A DNA stretch of 38,904 nucleotides from a virus, in the IMG/VR virus record IMGVR_UViG_3300035670_013267, positions 1 through 38,904 of that record, one strand, 5' to 3'. The notes below the pieces were generated by a model that saw only the letters and a list, made by a program, of their open reading frames with translations, was not told the DNA's origin and made no database searches. This document shows positions 16,404 to 23,190 of the stretch, piece by piece (positions within the stretch are counted from its first letter, which is position 1; each line of letters opens with the position of its first letter). Both the position numbers and the translations under genes were made by a program.

Positions 16404-17066
16404 CTAAATTTGTGCAGCTACTTTCTGCATAGCTGCTGCAATTTTCATTGTTTTATTTTTTTGTTGCTGAATATGTTTTTCAACAATTTCGTTTGTTTCA
16501 TCTTCTTGTTTTTCTTCTTCAACCAAAGCATCACAGAATCCGTATTGTAGACACTCCTCAGCAGTTAGGAATGTCTCCTCTGCTAACATGTCATCCAATT
16601 GTTCACGTTCCCCATTGAACCGTTGTAAATAACTTTCAGTGACACTTGAATCAATGGTATCCATATCGCTTGCCGCTTTGCGTAATTCTTCTGCGTTTCC
16701 AGCAACAATCGTCCACGCTTTATGGATCATCATCGTGGCATTTTTAGGCATTGAAATTGTATCCCCTGCCATGGCGATAATTGAAGCTCCGCTGGCTGCC
16801 AAACCATCTATGAAAATATTAATTTTCGCTTTATGCTGTTTGAGTAAATTACAAATAGCAATACTTTCAAAAACATCTCCGCCCCCAGAATTGATGTGAA
16901 CGTCTATTTCACTTGATTGAATGTTCTTTAACTGATTTTTAACAGAAATAGAATCAATCTCCGAAAACCATCCTCCAATAGTGCCATATAGGTACATTGT
17001 TGTTTTTTCTGTTGGCGAGGAACTGTTCACCACTTTAATTTGCGGTTGAATCTTCACTTTCTCCAT
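16404..17066 (-). CDS. Head maturation protease, ClpP-like
   Basis: 220 aa from ATG at 17066 (MEKVKIQPQIK...), chosen because GGGAGGTGAGGAGA precedes it; a longer frame from 17114 has no site. The ClpP/crotonase fold shows INSGGGDVFESIAI (58-71), GLAASGASIIA with catalytic Ser92, and MMIHKAW with His115. It digests the scaffold part of the capsid protein inside the prohead. The C-terminal tail is very Gln/Glu/Lys rich. The start overlaps the portal gene by 32 bases. Confidence 0.92.
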   Translation of the reverse strand: MEKVKIQPQIKVVNSSSPTEKTTMYLYGTIGGWFSEIDSISVKNQLKNIQSSEIDVHINSGGGDVFESIAICNLLKQHKAKINIFIDGLAASGASIIAMAGDTISMPKNATMMIHKAWTIVAGNAEELRKAASDMDTIDSSVTESYLQRFNGEREQLDDMLAEETFLTAEECLQYGFCDALVEEEKQEDETNEIVEKHIQQQKNKTMKIAAAMQKVAAQI

Positions 17067-18228
17067 TCTCCTCACCTCCCTTCGATTCTTTTCCCCATGT
17101 TCTTGCATCTGCATAATTTTTCGTAATAAACCTACGTTGTGACCACTCTTCTTCGAACGGCTGACCGCCCATAAATTCTAGAACGTCATCTATAGAAAAA
17201 GCCCCAATAGACAAGAATTTGTCTAAGGAACTTGCTAAATCTTGAATAGTCAAAATTTTTAATCTTGAGGTATCTATTTTTAAATAGGTTCGTTCAAGGT
17301 ATTCATCTTTGGTGTATAGTTTTGCATTAATCTCTGTTTCTATGATATCTAAAATTGGAATTACAGCGAACATCAGTAATTGATTTATTTGTCCTTCTGT
17401 TTCTACTGCATCACCTTTTAGTAGTCCTACTGGAACATGAAAAGTTCTCGCCACCAACTCATAGATACCATCAATTTGTTTTTTTATATCATCAACCGAA
17501 TGGCCCCCTCCGTTAGTTTTGCCTTGTTGCGAAACATCTGTCATATTGTATCCATCTTGTAATTGAAAAATTGCACCCGCGTTATCTGCTTCCAACCAAG
17601 GTTTCATTTGTTGATTTATCATGTCGTCAATAGCTTTTTGCTGTTTATCTGTTTGCGATCTGAAAAAGTTTCCTTGCAAAATGTATCTCTTGGCATTAGA
17701 ACGCTTATAAACGTTCATGGTAGCCATTAGTAACTTACCATAACTTTCATAGACGGAATCAAGTAGAGTTCGTAAATTTACGTCGTAATACTTGAAGTAC
17801 CACACATCTTTTTCCGATAATGTCTCGCGCAAAGTCATCCCGTTTGCTGATATCCCAGAATATATATTTTCTTTAAATAGTCTTTCTTCTCTTGAAAAAG
17901 TATCCGCCACAAAATATTGTCCTTTTAGTTGAAAAACTAAACATTCGTTGTTGTAGAGTAATTCATAAATAATGCGTTTTAAAAATTTCTTTTGACTTTG
18001 ATTTTGATTCGGTTGTACATTTAGAGCGTAAAAATCATCCTTACGTGTTTTTTTGCCTTTTTCAAAAGTATTAAAATCTGCTTTTAAAGCAATATTTGCG
18101 ATTAAATCGATACACGAATGAATCGCTAAGCGTTTGTAAACGATATCTGCACTTAGTTGCTCGCACAACTTCGCATCATTAAGCGAAAAATGCGTATCCC
18201 CTCGTTTAAACCAGTCGAAAATCCCCAA
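17035..18228 (-). CDS. Portal protein, HK97 type
   Basis: 397 aa (MGIFDWFKRGDTHFSLNDAKLCEQLSADI...). The beginning with the small F-W-K basic patch and the portal core (YKRLAIHSCIDLIANIALKADFNTF..., ELLYNNECLVFQLKGQYF, HVPVGLLKGDAVETEGQINQLLMFAVIPILDIIETEINAKL) are characteristic of the HK97/lambda-type Phage_portal family. It forms the dodecameric gate for DNA packaging. It is followed at once by the protease and capsid genes. Confidence 0.93.
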   Translation of the reverse strand: MGIFDWFKRGDTHFSLNDAKLCEQLSADIVYKRLAIHSCIDLIANIALKADFNTFEKGKKTRKDDFYALNVQPNQNQSQKKFLKRIIYELLYNNECLVFQLKGQYFVADTFSREERLFKENIYSGISANGMTLRETLSEKDVWYFKYYDVNLRTLLDSVYESYGKLLMATMNVYKRSNAKRYILQGNFFRSQTDKQQKAIDDMINQQMKPWLEADNAGAIFQLQDGYNMTDVSQQGKTNGGGHSVDDIKKQIDGIYELVARTFHVPVGLLKGDAVETEGQINQLLMFAVIPILDIIETEINAKLYTKDEYLERTYLKIDTSRLKILTIQDLASSLDKFLSIGAFSIDDVLEFMGGQPFEEEWSQRRFITKNYADARTWGKESKGGEENGESEDSTAN

Positions 18229-18243
18229 GATGTCACATCCTTT

Positions 18244-19905
18244 CTAAAATACAATCGGTTTGAATTCAATATTTTCGAAATCTACATTGCTGTAGTCTTC
18301 TAAATCGTCATAAAAATTGAGTGCATGTAAAAAAGCGTAGAACCCATCGGTCTTACGCTTCTCTTTGTCTATTTTTTTATATTCTTTATTTCCGTTTGAT
18401 AAATAATCTACGTATACATTACCAACATACCAACGCATCAGAGCATCATCACCGAAAACTAAATTTTGGTTAATAAACAAGTCATCGACTAACGGTGATA
18501 ACTTGCTATGTGTGAAGTTACCCGTTCGGACTATTTCAACCTCGAACCCAGCTTCTTCAAGTTTCGGTTTTAGAATGGTCGCTCGGTATGTATCCATCGA
18601 GATCTTTTTGATATAGTAATCCTGTGCTTGTTCTAAAAACCATTTCACAATTTTATCTGGATCAATTGATTTCCCATAGACAATTTCCGCCAAATTATTA
18701 TCTAACGCTATTTGCACAATATCTTTATTAATATCTTGCAATTCTAAGGCAGCATAATGAATGAACGTGTGTTGTAGCCAAATAGCCTTACCATCTGCTT
18801 TTCCTAATACCCCTACTGAACAGAAATCTCGAACGTCAGCAAAGTCTACCCCACCAATCACTTCAGAACCTTTCATCGATTCTGGAACTTTTTGATTTGT
18901 GGCTAAACGATCTTCATAGCTTGCCACAGCTAGCCGTGTATCTTCTACCGGACGGTTCATTCGTTTGGTCATGAATTCCATTCGAATCGCAGCACTTACC
19001 TTTGATTGATTGTATTCTTCACGCATTTTTTGCATAAGTGTTTCATTGTAAGGCAAGGAAGGATTAGCTTTCTCCCAGTTTGCTATCTCAGAAACTTCAT
19101 CGTCTGAATCTAATCGACAAATAAACGGAAATAGTGTACTTTCTTCAATACCGATTTCTCCATTTAATATCATACGAGACTGTTCCTTTAAGTCATCTAG
19201 TGGACCGCCTCGAACATTACCATCTGTCGAGATATGAAATTCTCGATAGTCCTTAATTTTCCCGCCACCAGAAGTAAAAACCTTGATAGCATCGTAGTTA
19301 TCATATTCATGTTCTTCATCGAATATGACACAGCCAGGTCGCTTACCATCTTTCGTTCGAGCATTTGAAGTATTGTAGAGTAGGCGGCTCTTTGTTGTAT
19401 TATTTTGTATTTCAACCTTTGATCTATAAAAAGCTTTCTCTAACTTTTTAAAGTTTTTTGGTTCGTCTAGCACGTTAATGACATCAATGAAAGAAGTTTT
19501 AGCTTGTGTTTCACTCGTCGCCACTATATCGATATCATAATGTGAAATGCCATGCTGTTTAGTCATCATAAAAAAACTATTCCATGAGAGATAGCCATTT
19601 TTTCCGCCACCTCGCCCCATATATATAAAGTAACGATTAAATACTAAATTCCGAGAACTTTTCCACCTTAATCCAAAAATAAAGCAATTTAAAAATTTTT
19701 GCCATGGGTATAATTTATAAGGAAAATACTTCTCTGGTAGACGAACACTATTTTCAATCATTTCCTTGTCAAGGTAAACATCTTCCCGCGCCAATACCTT
19801 TTGCACAAAATCTACTAATTGATGTTGTTCTTTGCATACTTTTAGCTCACCAGAACGGATTAAATCAAAATAATATTCAATGTATGGATGGTTATTAGAC
19901 ATCAT
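18244..19905 (-). CDS. terL: Terminase large subunit
   Basis: 553 aa. The ATPase has Walker A GRGGGKNG (97-104) and Walker B VIFDEE (193-198). The nuclease half includes GGVDFADVRDFCSVG and KKISMDTYRA with conserved acidic residues. It pumps DNA into the prohead and cuts at cos or pac. It overlaps terS by 11 bases; ATG ATG at 19905/19902 are both usable with GGAGGAAGGCG upstream. The HNH-TerS-TerL-portal-protease-capsid order is typical of HK97-like cos phages. Confidence 0.95.
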   Translation of the reverse strand: MMSNNHPYIEYYFDLIRSGELKVCKEQHQLVDFVQKVLAREDVYLDKEMIENSVRLPEKYFPYKLYPWQKFLNCFIFGLRWKSSRNLVFNRYFIYMGRGGGKNGYLSWNSFFMMTKQHGISHYDIDIVATSETQAKTSFIDVINVLDEPKNFKKLEKAFYRSKVEIQNNTTKSRLLYNTSNARTKDGKRPGCVIFDEEHEYDNYDAIKVFTSGGGKIKDYREFHISTDGNVRGGPLDDLKEQSRMILNGEIGIEESTLFPFICRLDSDDEVSEIANWEKANPSLPYNETLMQKMREEYNQSKVSAAIRMEFMTKRMNRPVEDTRLAVASYEDRLATNQKVPESMKGSEVIGGVDFADVRDFCSVGVLGKADGKAIWLQHTFIHYAALELQDINKDIVQIALDNNLAEIVYGKSIDPDKIVKWFLEQAQDYYIKKISMDTYRATILKPKLEEAGFEVEIVRTGNFTHSKLSPLVDDLFINQNLVFGDDALMRWYVGNVYVDYLSNGNKEYKKIDKEKRKTDGFYAFLHALNFYDDLEDYSNVDFENIEFKPIVF

Positions 19906-20218
19906 CGCCTTCCTCCTCTACTTTCGGTTCATCTACTTTTAGAGCGTTCAAGATTTCCGTCATACGTTTTGAGATTTTGTTGACCTCAACGACGGCATCA
20001 TTTTTCTTATAGCCGGTCTGTCCGCCTCCATTATTATATTGAACGATTGTTCCATTTTTTCGGATATTTTGCATAAGCGATTCTTTGATATCCCAAAACG
20101 AACAGTAATCTTCTACTAAATCAACCCAAAAGCTCTCTGTTTTACCTGATTCTTCTAATTTAGTGAGCAAATCTGTTTTGATTGCTTTCCTAATTTTTTG
20201 TGCTTTTGTTAGTGCCAA
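19895..20218 (-). CDS. terS: Terminase small subunit, P27 family
   Basis: 107 aa from TTG at 20218 (LALTKAQKIRKAIKTDLLTKL...). The choice rests on the run GAGGGGGTGG eight bases upstream and on family starts of this kind; a longer frame from 20332 would begin with low-complexity sequence through the candidate cos region. Helical P27-type features: GKTESFWVDLVEDYCSFWDIKESLMQNIRKNGTIVQYNNGGG. It recognises the packaging site and hands DNA to TerL. Confidence 0.85.
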   Translation of the reverse strand: MALTKAQKIRKAIKTDLLTKLEESGKTESFWVDLVEDYCSFWDIKESLMQNIRKNGTIVQYNNGGGQTGYKKNDAVVEVNKISKRMTEILNALKVDEPKVEEEGDDV

Positions 20219-20321
20219 ATGACACCACCCCCTCTCACGTGTGCGCGAGAAAATATTTTTTCCGATGACCCCTTCCCGTTTCCCATTCCCCCAGAAAGAG
20301 TTCAAAAGTTTTGAAGGGGGG
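20219..20321. other. Candidate cos (packaging) region upstream of terS
   Basis: 103 bp without a gene, in the place where HNH-TerS phages carry cos. It contains the dyad TCTCACG-TGTG-CGCGAGA (20233-20250; six of seven bases symmetric), an AT run, and several runs of C/G (CCCCTTCCCGTTTCCC, GGGGGG) that could be TerS-binding repeats. The exact nick cannot be seen from sequence. Confidence 0.45.
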
Positions 20322-20618
20322 CTACTGAACAATTTTCAGGTAGTCTGTCGCAAATTGAATATAAAAAAATATTTCTTCTCTTGAATAATCAAAATACTTT
20401 TGTACTTTTTCAACATCTAATCGTTCTTTTACATCGCTTGGTTTCAGCTTATGACAACGATTATCGTTCACTACATCTCTTACCTGTGTATAACGTAGGT
20501 AAGCTAATCGCTTGAACGAAGAATAAATATCTCGCTCTATACTATCTCGGTCTTTCTTACTAGCAATGATCAGCATTTCCTCAGTGTTGTAACTTCTACC
20601 ATTATCTTCAATTAACAT
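20322..20618 (-). CDS. Hypothetical protein beside cos/HNH
   Basis: 98 aa from ATG at 20618 (MLIEDNGRSYNTEEMLII...), with GGAGTG six bases before it; it overlaps the HNH stop as TAATG. Charged and helical (DRDSIERDIYSSFKRLAYLRYTQVRDVVND, KVQKYFDYSREEIFFYIQFATDYLKIV). I do not recognise the family. Position between HNH and terS suggests a packaging or late-regulatory accessory. Confidence 0.7.
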   Translation of the reverse strand: MLIEDNGRSYNTEEMLIIASKKDRDSIERDIYSSFKRLAYLRYTQVRDVVNDNRCHKLKPSDVKERLDVEKVQKYFDYSREEIFFYIQFATDYLKIVQ

Positions 20619-20956
20619 TACCAACACTCCTTACTATCGAAATTAGCGAACTGCTTTATCTTATTTTTATTTCCGTATGTTCCAAATCGATTGTGCTCTT
20701 TGTTATGACAAACAATACAGATGCTCTCTAAATTATTTAGTTCTAATGCTTTCTCAGGATACAGCTTTACTTCTTTAATATGATGCACATTCTGCGCTCT
20801 ACTGTATTTCCCTTTACGTTTGCATTCTTGGCATTCGTAGTTATCACGCTTCAATGCTTCTAGCCTAATCTTTCGCCATTCCTTTGATTTATAGAAAGGA
20901 ATCATACGATTATCGTCAATTAGCTTTCTTAACCATTTAATTGTCTGATTGTCCAT
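20618..20956 (-). CDS. HNH endonuclease (packaging-associated)
   Basis: 112 aa. Zinc-binding HNH: CQECKRKG (Cys pair), then VHHIKEVKLYPE, NNLESICIVCHNKEH (second Cys pair and final His). It belongs to the HNH proteins encoded next to terS in cos phages, which work with TerL in specific end cleavage (shown for HK97 gp74 and phi Sa phages). N-terminal FYKSKEWRKIRLEALKRDNYEC is the typical lead-in. Confidence 0.9.
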   Translation of the reverse strand: MDNQTIKWLRKLIDDNRMIPFYKSKEWRKIRLEALKRDNYECQECKRKGKYSRAQNVHHIKEVKLYPEKALELNNLESICIVCHNKEHNRFGTYGNKNKIKQFANFDSKECW

Positions 20957-21200
20957 GATTAATTATTTCCTTATAATATTCTTCAGCTAGAATTCTTTGA
21001 AACAACGTTACTTGTTCGAAGGTAAGTGACTCTGCATCAACATTAATTTCTTCCAACACTTTTACATTCATCGGTTGAATAAGCATGTTTTGCATAATAA
21101 CTGTAAGCAGCGCACCTATTTCTTTAGTAGTTAGGTGATGGTTAGCAAATAAATTAATAATCTCTGTTTGTAATTTTGTTAACTCCTCTTGTCTATTCAT
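20937..21200 (-). CDS. Hypothetical helical protein
   Basis: 87 aa (MNRQEELTKLQTEIINLFANHHLTTKEIGALLTVIMQNML...). The segment LTTKEIGALLTVIMQ may be a helix-turn-helix, but no family is recognised. Strong AAGGAG eight bases before ATG. Overlaps HNH by 20 bases and the upstream gene by 8 bases. Part of the early-late transition cassette ahead of terS. Confidence 0.7.
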   Translation of the reverse strand: MNRQEELTKLQTEIINLFANHHLTTKEIGALLTVIMQNMLIQPMNVKVLEEINVDAESLTFEQVTLFQRILAEEYYKEIINHGQSDN

Positions 21201-21513
21201 AGTTTTTCTCCTTCAATGTGGCGCCATTTTTAGAATACCAATTCACTGTGTCTTTCAGATTAGGCAACGTATGAGACAACAGTGTAATTGTCAAGATTGA
21301 TTGATTAGAAGATAAGTCGTTTATGATATTCACATGACAATAATTTCCACTCCACACGGGTTTTACTTCTTCTTTGACTACTTTACCTTCACCATTTCGT
21401 AAATTATTCTTTACCCAATAGCGACTATGTTCTCTTTCAATTGCTTTCTTATAAACATCGGCCAATACACTAGGAACTCTAAGTTCCAATATAGCTTCAT
21501 TAAAGTCATTCAT
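21193..21513 (-). CDS. Hypothetical protein
   Basis: 106 aa (MNDFNEAILELRVPSVLADVYKKAIEREHSRYWVKNN... LKEKNYE). Mixed alpha/beta, no motif recognised. It overlaps both neighbours by 8 bases, so the small genes of this cassette are translationally coupled. Confidence 0.65.
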   Translation of the reverse strand: MNDFNEAILELRVPSVLADVYKKAIEREHSRYWVKNNLRNGEGKVVKEEVKPVWSGNYCHVNIINDLSSNQSILTITLLSHTLPNLKDTVNWYSKNGATLKEKNYE

Positions 21514-21742
21514 GATAACTCCCTCTCCTTATATTCTCTTGTACATGCTTGTCATTCCAACATCCATGCCCACAATACACCAACTTACAATAGTCGATTT
21601 CTTGTGGTGTAGCTTCTCGTGTCATTTCAATAATTGAAACATTCTTCCTTATCTGTACAGACATTACAACACGTACTGCATCTACTGAGCGCTTCGGCTG
21701 TGGATATTTATGTGTTAACGATACATACCAATAGTTTTTCAT
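21506..21742 (-). CDS. Hypothetical protein with Cys/His cluster; first gene of the late operon
   Basis: 78 aa (MKNYWYVSLTHKYPQPKRSVDAVRVVM...). The C-terminal EIDYCKLVYCGHGCWNDKHVQENI holds Cys, Cys, His, Cys, His within 20 residues, compatible with metal binding, though not a standard zinc finger. It has AGGAGAG before the ATG. It is the first sizeable gene after the long structured leader. Confidence 0.65.
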   Translation of the reverse strand: MKNYWYVSLTHKYPQPKRSVDAVRVVMSVQIRKNVSIIEMTREATPQEIDYCKLVYCGHGCWNDKHVQENIRRGSYHE

Positions 21743-21753
21743 ATTTTTCTCTC

Positions 21754-21807
21754 CTAGTTATTTTTCTGTTCTTGATTCAGCAAATTATTTTTTGATATAC
21801 TATTCAT
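21754..21807 (-). CDS. Possible 17-aa leader peptide
   Basis: ATG at 21807 is preceded by AAAAAGGAG at nine bases; the frame reads MNSISKNNLLNQEQKNN and stops at TAG, 11 bases before the next gene. Its ribosome-binding site is inside a helix AGGTAGCA/TGCTACCT (21808-21815 with 21858-21865) and is complementary to the loop of the predicted + strand RNA at 21808-21898. It might be a translated leader that controls the downstream gene. Too short for coding evidence. Confidence 0.35.
   Translation of the reverse strand: MNSISKNNLLNQEQKNN
21772..21801 (+). promoter_or_regulatory. Promoter of the antisense RNA
   Basis: TTGATT (21772-21777), 18-bp spacer, TATACT (21796-21801); start expected near 21808, exactly at the first base of the AGGTAGCA helix. 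Confidence 0.6.
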
Positions 21808-21898
21808 AGGTAGCAACTCCTTTTTGTAAATAGCAATCAACAAAAATTGTGCACGAATGCTACCTAGCCACTAGATCCCATAGTCTAGTGGTTTTTTT
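21808..21898 (+). ncRNA. Predicted antisense small RNA opposite the late-operon leader
   Basis: A + strand unit with promoter (21772-21801), about 91 nt of RNA and terminator (21868-21898). The RNA begins AGGTAGCA, which pairs with TGCTACCT at 21858-21865; the 42-nt loop contains ACTCCTTTTTG, complementary to the AAAAAGGAG ribosome-binding site on the opposite strand. It would therefore be a cis-antisense regulator of the leader peptide or of the late transcript. No protein frame is convincing. Confidence 0.6.
21868..21898 (+). terminator. Terminator of the antisense RNA
   Basis: CCACTAGA / TCTAGTGG, a perfect 8-bp stem with 8-nt loop, followed on the + strand by seven T. On the - strand it is preceded, not followed, by the A/T run, so it points to + strand transcription. 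Confidence 0.8.
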
Positions 21899-21996
21899 GT
21901 ATGTAGAAAAGAGACACCCTGTAGCGGATGCCTCTCGTGAAGGGTAGAAACATCTATTGACGTTTCCTAATTTATTTAAGCAGCGAAAGCTACTTA

Positions 21997-22070
21997 TTGA
22001 CGTGACAGGAGTCGAACCTGCATGTACTTGATTAAAAATCAACCGCTCTCACCAATTGAGCTACACGCCA
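21997..22070 (-). tRNA. tRNA-Lys (anticodon UUU), phage-borne
   Basis: Cloverleaf on the - strand: acceptor TGGCGTG/CACGTCA (one G-U), D stem GCTC/GAGC, anticodon loop TTTTTAA with anticodon TTT, T arm GCAGG-TTCGACT-CCTGT, discriminator A, no CCA. The anticodon stem has a G-G mismatch at 27-43, and U1-A72 is unusual, so it is divergent but complete. It lies inside the structured leader RNA and is bracketed by the 11-bp helix 22156-22166/21982-21992. Confidence 0.85.
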
Positions 22071-22190
22071 TACCAGAAGGAGCTACCTTCTAGCAATTGC
22101 TAATAAATCAAATTAACCTTTACACACTCTCGTCAGAATGTTTTCCCATCAGGACGTAGCTTTCGCAGACTTTCACGGCTAAAATGATTA

Positions 22191-22242
22191 TGTCACTGGC
22201 AAGGATTTGCACCTTGTATGGTCTATATTCCACCACAGTGAC
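22191..22242 (-). other. Mini tRNA-like element lacking an anticodon arm
   Basis: Acceptor-like stem GTCACTG/CAGTGAC (7 bp) plus A, a D-arm-like stretch TGTGGTGGAAT..AGACC resembling tRNA-Leu, and a T-arm CAAGG-TGCAAAT-CCTTG. The whole is 52 nt; the anticodon and variable arms are missing and one extra C lies between T arm and acceptor. It may be a tRNA-Leu remnant or a tRNA mimic inside the large RNA. Confidence 0.5.
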
Positions 22243-22612
22243 CAATCAATCAAACACCAGCAAAAACAATTGATTAAGTTTATCCTAAACGTACCTAGCT
22301 GCTACTCTATGAGTTTAGGAATTGCTCTCGTGCGTAAGCAGCTGCCGCAGAGATCTGGTTAATGTTCTTATCGTCATATGCTGGGATAGAGCAATATACC
22401 TAACCTCGACTAGTATGAATCAGGTAGTTACTACTGCATCCCTAGCAACTATTTGTGTCACTTGCAAACCTGTAGAAAAAAGAGGAGGTTATTCACCTCA
22501 CTTCATTTTATTGAGAACGTAAGTCTGCAAGTGACTATCGAAAGGCAAAGCAAACGGTAGACTAAACCAGAAAGTGTGTAATGTGTCCATTTCTTTGACT
22601 TTCGATACTACC

Positions 22613-22667
22613 ATAATACAACGGATTTCGAGTTAAAAACCCTAAATAATCCCTAAAAAAACCCTAA
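22613..22667 (-). promoter_or_regulatory. Late promoter with three phased TTAGGG activator repeats
   Basis: On the - strand TATTAT (22618-22613) serves as -10, with start near 22607. There is no good -35. Instead TTAGGG occurs three times, at 22667-22662, 22656-22651 and 22645-22640, exactly 11 bp apart (same face of the helix), the nearest overlapping the -35 position. The first repeat overlaps the arpU stop region. This is the layout of an activator-dependent promoter; ArpU, encoded just upstream, is the obvious activator. Confidence 0.65.
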
Positions 22668-23155
22668 TTTTTTTGAACTATCAAATTTTCGTAATGATAG
22701 GCTTCCGCAAATTCAATCAATGCATTGTCTTTTAGCTTCTCAATATTTTTAATGCTGTAGCTTATTTCTTCCACTTGGCCAAACTCGTTTTCACGATATA
22801 CTTTTATTGTTCTGCTCAGCTTAGCCATGCTGTATGGATTCGGTACACAATAGGAATAGTATAATATCTCTCTTGAGACGTCAGGCAACAATTTTAACGT
22901 GTGTTCTATCGCTCTGACTTGCTCCCTACGTTGTCTAGCTGCCTCTATCGATAATTTAGATGTGTTTCTAAATAAATGAACCATACTTTCCTCAGCATTA
23001 TTTCTGTTACTATGATGTCGTGGCATATCAGATAATATAGGAGATTGCAAATGTACTTTTACACCACTCATTCGTTGTAGGCTTCGACAGCTTTTTAATA
23101 ATCTACGAACTTTATCTTTTGTTTTTTTGTAATCTATTTCTGGTACCAACGTCAT
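22664..23155 (-). CDS. arpU: ArpU-family late transcriptional regulator
   Basis: 163 aa (MTLVPEIDYKKTKDKVRRLLKSCRSLQRM...). ArpU proteins resemble sigma factors in their C-terminal part: here KLLPDVSREILYYSYCVPNPYSMAKLSRTIKVYRENEFGQ... SIKNIEKLKDNALIEFAEAY, a helix-turn-helix of the sigma region 4 kind. They switch on packaging and lysis genes and lie at the end of the early operon in enterococcal and lactobacillal phages. A GGGGGGAG site precedes the ATG. The late promoter begins inside its last codons. Confidence 0.88.
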   Translation of the reverse strand: MTLVPEIDYKKTKDKVRRLLKSCRSLQRMSGVKVHLQSPILSDMPRHHSNRNNAEESMVHLFRNTSKLSIEAARQRREQVRAIEHTLKLLPDVSREILYYSYCVPNPYSMAKLSRTIKVYRENEFGQVEEISYSIKNIEKLKDNALIEFAEAYHYENLIVQKN

Positions 23156-23175
23156 AGCCTTGACTCCCCCCCATG

Positions 23176-23184
23176 TGGTATAAT
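23176..23184 (+). promoter_or_regulatory. Extended -10 promoter of the RNA upstream of arpU
   Basis: TG-G-TATAAT, perfect extended -10 on the + strand. A TTGACT is present at 23160-23165 but only 13 bp away, so the extended -10 is the main signal. Start near 23191. Confidence 0.5.
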
Positions 23185-23190
23185 TAATTT

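Larger units (their letters stand above)
21810..22607 (-). ncRNA. Large structured leader RNA enclosing tRNA-Lys (ROOL/GOLLD-like)
   Basis: About 800 nt without a credible protein gene, starting at the predicted late start site. Long-range helices on the - strand: 22607-22593/22550-22536 (15 bp, one mismatch); 22535-22526/22466-22457 (10 bp), which abuts the first with no gap; 22395-22388/22328-22321 (8 bp); 22320-22313/22290-22283 (8 bp), again abutting; 22242-22236/22198-22192 (7 bp); 22166-22156/21992-21982 (11 bp perfect), which encloses the tRNA. Further hairpins flank the tRNA (22075-22091) and follow it. Zero-gap coaxial helices repeated down the RNA are not expected by chance. Known phage RNAs with this size and a neighbouring or embedded tRNA are ROOL (~580 nt) and GOLLD (~800 nt); assignment to either is inference. 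Confidence 0.7.

Noticed and set aside
21754-21898. Type I toxin-antitoxin system of the Fst/par kind
   Set aside because: The antisense layout is similar, but the small frame (MNSISKNNLLNQEQKNN) is not a hydrophobic toxin.
21860-22042. 60-aa open frame on the - strand overlapping tRNA-Lys
   Set aside because: It reads through the tRNA and a terminator hairpin and has no start signal; a shadow frame.
22322-22522. 66-aa open frame on the + strand in the leader RNA region
   Set aside because: No ribosome-binding site, Cys/Ser/Thr-rich composition unlike the phage proteins, and it lies across several long-range RNA helices.
22457-22535. Rho-independent terminator or simple hairpin
   Set aside because: The 10-bp stem encloses about 59 nt with further structure and no T run; it fits better as a domain of the large RNA.
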